Positions 49,501 to 58,500 of a stretch of 62,000 bases of DNA are shown in pieces. Made by a program: the position numbers and the translations under genes. Position 1 is the first letter of the stretch, and every line of letters starts with the position of its first letter. The notes under the pieces were generated by a model that saw only the letters and a program-made list of their open reading frames with translations, did no database searches and had not been told where the DNA came from. This DNA is from Phoronis australis (Eukaryota > Phoronida > Phoronidae): contig NMRA01000071.1 of NCBI GenBank assembly GCA_002633005.1, positions 99,339 through 161,338 on the forward strand. The letters run 5' to 3'.

Positions 49501-52500
49501 AGTTTTAGATGACGTTTACTAATTTGGTTCTGGGGTCAATGCACTCCAAAGATTCTAGAAATTTTTGAGATCAATGGTACGATTGGATAACATCCTGTGG
49601 TTTTCATTAGCCAATCCTTAAGTACATTATTATAATTTGAACAGAAGGTTGCAAAATACTCAGATACTGGTAGTCGGATCCATTCATGACAAGAACATAT
49701 GCGCACAATTTCATAAACATACATCGAAGGGTTTTGGACATAGAGCAGCGGACACTGTGTGCCGGCCAGACGCTGGAAAGACAGGGTTGACGGCATAATG
49801 CGCCCAAATATAAATATGGGAGCGCTTCAACATTATATGAAACACAAACCCAGATACGACTATTGCGAAAGGTTTACTTGTAATATCATCTGTCAAATGC
49901 TGCCTGTTATGTTTGAAAAAAAAATTCTCAATAGTTGAGTTAACACAGCTGACATTGCCAGCACACACCAATCAGTTGACATGCATTAACTCTGATATCA
50001 CTGCAGCTGTCTTGGTATGTATTTCTCAGTGCAGTCACTTGACAAGCAGTGAAAACTCACACCACAGTGTGCCTCTTATACACCAAGCAGACATAAACAC
50101 TTCAAAGAGATCAAACTGAAAGCCTCTCACAAGCATAAGCTATCCTCATTACAATAAGTTCTAATGCCTTACCAATGAAAGCAGTGAACAAAATCAAACA
50201 TATTGATAATACCTGAGCAGATGCCTAACTTTGCCACGCTCTGGTCAAGTTACAACAACTACCAACAAGAGCAGGCAACAAGAGCTGGCAACATTTATAA
50301 ACGAAGAGGCCATACTGAGAGATCTGTTAATGACTGTAGCAGACCTTCAGCTGACCTTTAACCCCAGCACACAACCCAGACTTGAAGGCGGCATATGCTT
50401 GAAACAAGGATCTATTTGAAAATCTTTCAATTCACACAAGAGGTCACTCCAGGCCACAACTAACAAACAACCAGTACGTTGTAACACAACATATTAACAA
50501 GGTGTTATGGGACTCTTAGCTAGCCCTCCCTGTAACTTCATGTGTCACTGTTAACTGAATTATGGGACTCTCAACTAGCCCCTCCATGTGTACCTCACCT
50601 GTCACTGTTAACTGAATTATGGGACTCTACTAACCCCTCCATGTGTACGCCACGCCACGTGTCACTGTTAACTGAATAACAGCTCTAATAACTCCTCCAT
50701 GTGTACTCAACGTCACTGTTAACTGAATTATGGGACTACTAACCCCTCCATGTTACTTCAGGTGTCCCTGTTAACTGAATTATGGGACTCTCAAGTAGCC
50801 CCTCAATGCCTACCTCACGTGTCACTGTTAACTGAATTATGGGACTCTACTAACCCCTCCATGTGTACTTCAGTGTCACTTTTAACTGAATTATGGGACT
50901 CTCTACTAACCCGTCAATGTGTACTTTATGTGCCACTGTTAACTGAATAATGGGACTCTCTACTAACCCCTCCATGTTACTTCACGTGCCACAGTTAACT
51001 GCATTGCCCTATTCAGGTTCTTCCTTTAATACTAGTGGTATTATGGAGATGTATGCTGGCCTGTTCAACTGTGTGTTTTAGTCAGTATATGATTTGTCAG
51101 CATGCATGAATTTCAGATAGCAAGTTACTCTTAGAACAAGATGTTACGAGGTTTAGAAGTAGACAGTATACTACTTGCGGTTATGTCATGCAACTTTTCG
51201 GCCAACAATGTCGCTATTCTAAATTGGCATTTGGGTTTGAACCTCAATTTTGTGGGTTTGAACCTCAAACTTGTGGGTTTGAACCTCAAATTTGTGGGTT
51301 TGAAGTTAGTGTTAACCCCACATTTAAGTGTTGCAAGTTAGTGTAACAGACGTGCGTACCACCAAAACTGCATTGGAATACTCTGAAAACCAGATTTGCC
51401 GATTTTCCAGTAAATTTGCAGATATTCGTGTACAGACCAAATTTACCCTAAATTATAGGGGGGGGGGCACTCAAATTTTTCGCAGTGGACCATTCACTAA
51501 CAACAAAAAAACGTGTTTGTTCAGCGTTCAGAGCTTTTAATTGTGATTTTGTCGTATTCTTTGCCTTTTCAGAGGACTTTTGTCTTGTTTTCTTGGACTT
51601 TTGGCTTATCTCAGGAAAACCTTTTTCCTACTTTGCCAAATGGGGGACCCAATCGAGCCCCCCTGTAACGTGCATGGGTACTTTTCCTACTTACTGGCCT
51701 CTGAAACAATTTCTAAAACACACATAGCGAATTGATCGTCAATTTTCAGAATAATGTAAGATGTTTAGTTGAGGGACAACGCGCTTAGTGAAAAGATCCA
51801 GTTAATCAATAGAAAAGGTCCTCACTGAACTTAGTTATGTTAATACATGCCTAATACACACCTCATTTCTTAATACAAAAACATATCTGCAAAAATGTGT
51901 TGATCAACCTACACTCAACAATGTTTCGTACCAGATGATATTTTCTTAACCATTCACAAAAGTTTTGAATAATTATTCACTGCAAGTGTCTGTGAACACG
52001 TACCACCGTACTGCATGCGAAAGGACCTTGAGGATTGAGGCTCGCCTGTTATCGTCAGCTCAACATGTTAGTGCAGTCACCATGTCCGCAAAAAACAACA
52101 CACTATAACTAAAACTTGCAGTATAAATTCCACGGTCCATTGAACAAGACATTGTCATTCTTTGGAATAACATGCCAAAAACAGAATACCTTCTTTCATG
52201 AGCTACTTTCTTTACAGCTCGGAATATGCGACTACTCATGCTTTGCCATTTTGTCAACATTACGTATTTAGCCGTAAATAGCCGGAATGAGACGAAGTAA
52301 GCAATCCACAAATCACAGAAGTCGTAGCTTATAGGTTTAGCCTGTGACACACAATCCGATAGAAGAGGCCTCGCTATTCACTGATTATCAGGCTATTTCG
52401 AGAAAGAAACAAAGCAAGTTTTGCGAGGTTGTAGCTCAACTTTTTGGCTAAAATAATGAGTTAACAATATTTTTTTAATTTCTAACTTTAAAATATTCTT

Positions 52501-55500
52501 CCTCATCTGTTTTGACTACAAAACGGCGTATTTATTAAGAAACACGCAAATTAATAATCTCTTTTGAATTTGCTGAATTTACGTATTTTTGCCTGGCCAT
52601 GCGTACTTGCGTACTGGAGGCTTGATTTCCATACGAATCCACATTTTTGGCGTATGGTACACAGGTCTGGTGTAAACCTCATATTTGAATGTTGCAAGCT
52701 AAGTGTAAACCTCATATTTGAATGTTGCAAGCTAAGTGTAAACCTCATATTTGAATGTTGCAAGCTAAGTGTAAACCTCATATTTGAATGTTGCAAGCTA
52801 AGTGTAAACCTCATATTTGAATGTTGCAAGCTAAGTGTAAACCTCATATCTGAATGTTGCAAGCTAAGTGTAAACCTCATATTTGAATATTATGATTACA
52901 GCCAAGGACACCATGACTGTACCTAGTTACTAATATCTCGACTCCTCCTACAGTGAATATATCATGATTTCACTAGCATAGTCATGTGAATACATAATGA
53001 CCAACACAAAGTGTGTAGATACATCATGAATCCAATTGCTAAGTTATGCATATGCAACACTTCTACTTAGTTATGAGAATAGAATTACTCAACTCAAATA
53101 AATATTAAGTGAATGCATCACAAACTTAATGAATCCATAAAGATCTCTACTTTTAACTATGGCAATATATCATAACTTCAACTACACAGTAAACTGGGGT
53201 GATTTCATGACTGCATAGTTTAATTGTACAAATACCATAGCTTCTACTTGGTTATAACACCATGACTTGTTCACAGAGTTTAGTAAATACATTATAACTT
53301 CACCCGCCGATGTCATTGAGTCGCTGGTAAGGCCGATGTCATTGGGTCGCTGGTAAGGCCGATGTCATTGAGTCGCTGGTAAGGCCGATGTCATTGAGTC
53401 GCTGGTAAGGCCGATGTCATTGAGTCGTCGGTTGTGTGGATGCGTAACAGTTTAACAATTATTTTTCGGGAGATTCGGGAGGTGTCAGGGTACGGAAGTG
53501 TTCACTATCATTGGGTCATTTTGACTTTAAAACACCAATTATGACTAATTTAATAATTCCTCCTTAAAAATAAAGGGAACGTTTTTTTTACGGTTTTGGA
53601 AACATTCGGAAACAAGTGCCACCAGTATTTATTTCTGGCCAATGTTATGTAGCAGTTTCATGAATTGATAGCTCCCAAAGACTATTCTTTGAAGATAGAT
53701 TCTTGAACGTAGCGGTTTTCACGTGTACAAAGATTTGGATTCCTGTTGAGGGAGAATATCTATATGGGAAAGATACAATACAATCCCTTCCACAAGTACG
53801 CAGCGTTTGTTCTGAAAGGACATATCACAACAGGACATGTCCTTCGCAAGATTAGCGTTCTTTTAGAAGCATGCCAGAAGTTTGAAGTGTACAGTCACGG
53901 CTAAATACCAACATAGCGGCGAGGCTAGTGGTCTACAAATTCCACGCACAATGATTTTTTCAGAACTGTCGGGTCTTATTGATAAATTGAAGATGGTAGA
54001 ATTTTAGAACTGTAGGTAAGGCATTTTTTGCACGTCGTTCATGGACTGGGCACCTATTTTAGCTAAGTATGAAATCGCATGGGGGGGGCACTTATAGGGG
54101 CATGCATGCTTATTAGGCGAATACAGTATGCAAGTAATAAATATGTATGACAAAAGTTACAATGAGTGTATTTAACAAGTTTGTAACTGTGAGTAACTGA
54201 CATAAATTTCATGCTTAGCTTCACACTTACCAGTTCTTCATCATTCAAAGATTGACGTGCAACCATTGCCGAGGGAACCGCATTTCTCTTGGATGCTGCA
54301 ATGGTCTTTAAAACAAAAAAGATCATTCAGATAATATTTAACCCTTGTACAGTACTTCTATTGAGAGAGAAGGCTATGGAAGTGCCAGTACCAGGATTGA
54401 TCAGCATTCTGAGATGTTGGACAATCAAAGTACATTCTGTGATGTTGACAATCAAAGTACATTCTAGACAAAAGTGCACAACATAGGTTAGTACAAAACA
54501 TAAAGTACACTAATTTAACCTTCCCAAAATAGTTACAGTTGCATTTTGCCCTGTTTATCTGTCTCATCAATGAAAATGTAATTAGGCCTGATACTTTCAC
54601 GAAATGCAATTAGGCCTGTTACTTTCATGAAATGTAATTAGGCCTGTTACTTTCACGAAATGTAACTGGGCCTGTTACTTTCAAGAAATGTATTTAGGCC
54701 TGTTACTTTCATGAAATGTAATTAGGCCCGTTACTTTCACGAAATGTAATTAGGCCCGTTGCTTTCACGAAATGTAATTAGGCCTGTTGCTTTCACGAAA
54801 TGTAATTAGGCCTGTTACTTTCACGAAATGTAATCAGGCCTGTTACTTTCACAAAATGTAATCAGGCCTGTTACTTTCACAAAATGTATTTAGGCCTGTT
54901 ACTTTCATGAAATGTAATTAGGCCTGTTACTTTCACAAAATGTAATTAGGCCTGATACTTTCACGAAATGTAATCAGGCCTGATACTTTCACGAAATGTA
55001 ATCAGGCCTGTTACTTTCACGAAATGTAATCAGGACTGTTACTTTCACAAAATGTAATCAGACCTGTTACTTTCACAAAATGTATTTAGGCCTGTTACTT
55101 TCATGAAATGTAATTAGGCCTGTTACTTTCACAAAATGTAATTAGGCCTGATACTTTCACGAAATGTAATCAGGCCTGATACTTTCACGAAATGTAATCA
55201 GGCCTGTTACTTTCACGAAATGTAATCAGGACTGTTACTTTCACAAAATGTAATCAGACCTGTTACTTTCACAAAATGTATTTAGGCCTGTTACTTTCAC
55301 GAAATGTAATTAGGCCTGTTACTTTCACGAAATGTAATTAGGCCTGATACTTTCACGAAATGTAATCAGGCCTGATACTTTCACGAAATGTAATCAGGCC
55401 TGTTACTTTCACAAAATGTAATTAGGCTTGTTACTTTCACAAAATGTAATTAGGCTTGTTACTTTCACAAAATGTAATCAGGCCTGTTACTTTCACAAAA

Positions 55501-58500
55501 TGTAATCAGGCCTGTTACTTTCACAAAATGTAATTAGGCCTGTTACTTTCACAAAATGTAATCAGGCCTGTTACTTTCACAAAATGTAATTAGGCTTGTT
55601 ACTTTCACAAAATGTAATCAGGCCTGTTACTTTCACAAAATGTAATTAGGCGTCATGTTGTTACTTTCATGAATTTAAATTATTCGCTACCCCCAACAGG
55701 ATTCAGTTACCAGCTAAAGGTAAAGGTAATGCATACTTGCACCATTTTAGAATTTGCAAGCGTTCGCAAACCCGAATAAAAATTGTGGATGATTTTGATG
55801 TACATATTCATAAAAGACATAGAACCCTATCATGGAAAGGAATATCGGGATGATATCAATTAGATTAGAGCAAAAGGCCTAATTCTGTTTTTGTTCTTTA
55901 GCCAGCTGAACAGGGCGATATGCAGATTCAAGAACACACAAAACTAAAAGCCATTTTAATCTAAACTAGATCCCTGCCCATGTGTTAAAATTTACTTAGT
56001 CCACTATCAAATATGACTTACATTCTTCATTCTCCAAACATTGCCACCTACATTTTAGTATAATCAGCAATAAATCTCAACTAAGTGAATTAATAAAAAA
56101 CAACCACAGTTTTAAGTCGACTTGACATGTTTCGGTGTCATTTATTCAAACACCATCATCAGAAGAGAGAATACAGTGGCCAACCAGGACCAAGGAACAT
56201 CTAAATTCTGACAGAAGTTCACATGTAAATATTCGTCTACAGAGCTCCAATCATTGTTATCAGCAGTGCTCTTTCAATGACTTTGCAATAATAGACCAGG
56301 CAATAACAACAAAGGACCTTAAAATTCCTGAGGCTCTGCACATCAGTTGGTGCAAGCCCATTTTCAGTAGGCAACTGGCATACCCAAAGTACCTAAACTA
56401 CACGGTCAACGGACTCATAAACACGGACACGGATGCATGAACACGACTCACGGACCTGCAAACACCATCCACTCAGACTCACAAACACCGGAACGGACTC
56501 ATAAAACACGATCCACGCACTCAAATACACGGGACACGGACTCATATTCATGAGGAAACACGGTTAACGGATAGCCAAACACGGGTCACAGACTCATCGG
56601 CTTCCTGGGTCAGCTGACATCTCCATTTTGTCCGTAAACCGTGTTTGGCGGTCCGTTAACCGTGTTTCCTCGGGAATATGAGTCAGTGGACGGTGTTTGC
56701 AGGTCCGTTAGTTGTGTTCATGCATCCATGGGCCATGTTTATGAGTACGTTAACCATGTAGTTTAGGTACCTTGATACCACAGGTTGTCATCGTTGGTCT
56801 AGTTTATTGTCACTCCCTGTAACTGACTGTACCTGTGCTTCATTACTTGTTGCTGGGCCTAGCTAGGTGGCCACTGTATTCTCTCTTCTGATGACGGTGT
56901 TTGAATAAATGACATCGACTTAAAACCGTGTTTGTTTTTATTAATATATGCTGCTACTTGCTGTCATGAAGAACTAAGTGAATGCAATGAAAATGGGCAC
57001 GAGTTGATGCCATCTCACCTTCTGTTTAAAAAACCTTAACAATTTCATTTAAACCAATGATGCAACTTCCAGGTGCCAGTTGAGCCATTGCTGTACCAAC
57101 TATTAGCCATGACAACAAAAGGTTCAGATTGTTTTCTCTTCCACAAATGGGTATACAAATGATATCAAAGCCGCACAGAGTGCAGTTGTGCACTGCAACT
57201 GATGTAGTAGCACACTGCAGTTGTACAATACAACTGATATAGCAGCACAGACTGCAGTTGTGCAAACCAGATATTCTTTAAGTATCTTGCAGTCACTTTC
57301 CAAAATAAAAACAAGGAGTCAGCTGCAGATCACCAGCAGATGTCACTCCGGTCACATCCACCAGTTCGAAAAAATGAAAGTAGCATATTGATCATTCAAG
57401 TGACTAGCACAACTTAAATCAACTGAGTGAAAGTAAAACAACAAATCATTCTAGTGATTACTGACACTTCAACAGAGGACTGACTGTAAACAAATAGGCA
57501 AGAGTAATACATGCACCATGACAACTTTGGCCATGGAATACCCACTAACTAGACTGTCTTGTCTATCAGAGATCTCAGCCATCACACTGGCCAGTCACTA
57601 ATTTGCAAGAGAGAATATAAGATTATCTCACCTTTCATTGCTTTACACAAGATTAAGTGAAATGTTAAAGTATTTATTTGATGAAAGGTAAAAAGTTAAA
57701 ATTTTGCATCGTGAGAATATTTGATAAAATGTTCAGTACGTGCAAAAACCAAATAGTTGCATTAAACATTTCGGATGTTTTAATCCATTATGGCTAATTC
57801 ATGAGGGTTGTGCCAAGGTATGACCAAAACTGTAGAAGTGTGAATATGACAGAGAAAGTTCAGTTAAAGAGACCTACAACTGTAAGTACAGAGAACTCAT
57901 GCTTTATTTAAGTCTGGTGGGCTAACATCTCATTAAATTCCCATAATAACTAAGCTGGAATGTTATGACACCATAATTCAGAGCATGATGTCAAAATGAA
58001 GGACAAATGCCTGATAAATTTAAGTTGAGCAAAAGCTTGTAAATTTGAAACAAGAGAAAGACAAATAGCAAACAAGACAAAAGTTAGAGAAGGTTGAACA
58101 AGATAAAACACTTTTTGTGTGATTACAGCTACACCTACTTTGACACACATAGTCATGTGACATTAGGAATCCCATAATGCATCAAAGGTTGGTTCAGATA
58201 TTAAATAGTGAATCTTGTGTAGGTGGTCGGGACAGCGAAAAACAACAAACCCCAAAAATAGTGACCCATTTAAAAATCACCCAAAGAGTTAATAGTGTTT
58301 ACTGATTTAGCAGACAAGGCGTTTTCACTCTGACACAAAACTTTGGAGGGTTGATTAGAGCTACAGGGCATTATTTTGTTGAATCAATGATTTAGTTGTA
58401 ATCATTTGCTACTAGACTAAAGCAGTGTATCTGTGTATTATGGAAATGAGATGCGAAGGAAAACAACACAAAGTACCTTCATCACCTGAGAGAGAGCAAG

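Noticed and set aside
52551-52926. ORFs with an 11-residue repeat on both strands
   Set aside because: Artefact of the 33-bp array.
54580-55650. CRISPR-like array of regularly spaced repeats
   Set aside because: Direct tandem repeats without unique spacers, in a eukaryotic intron.
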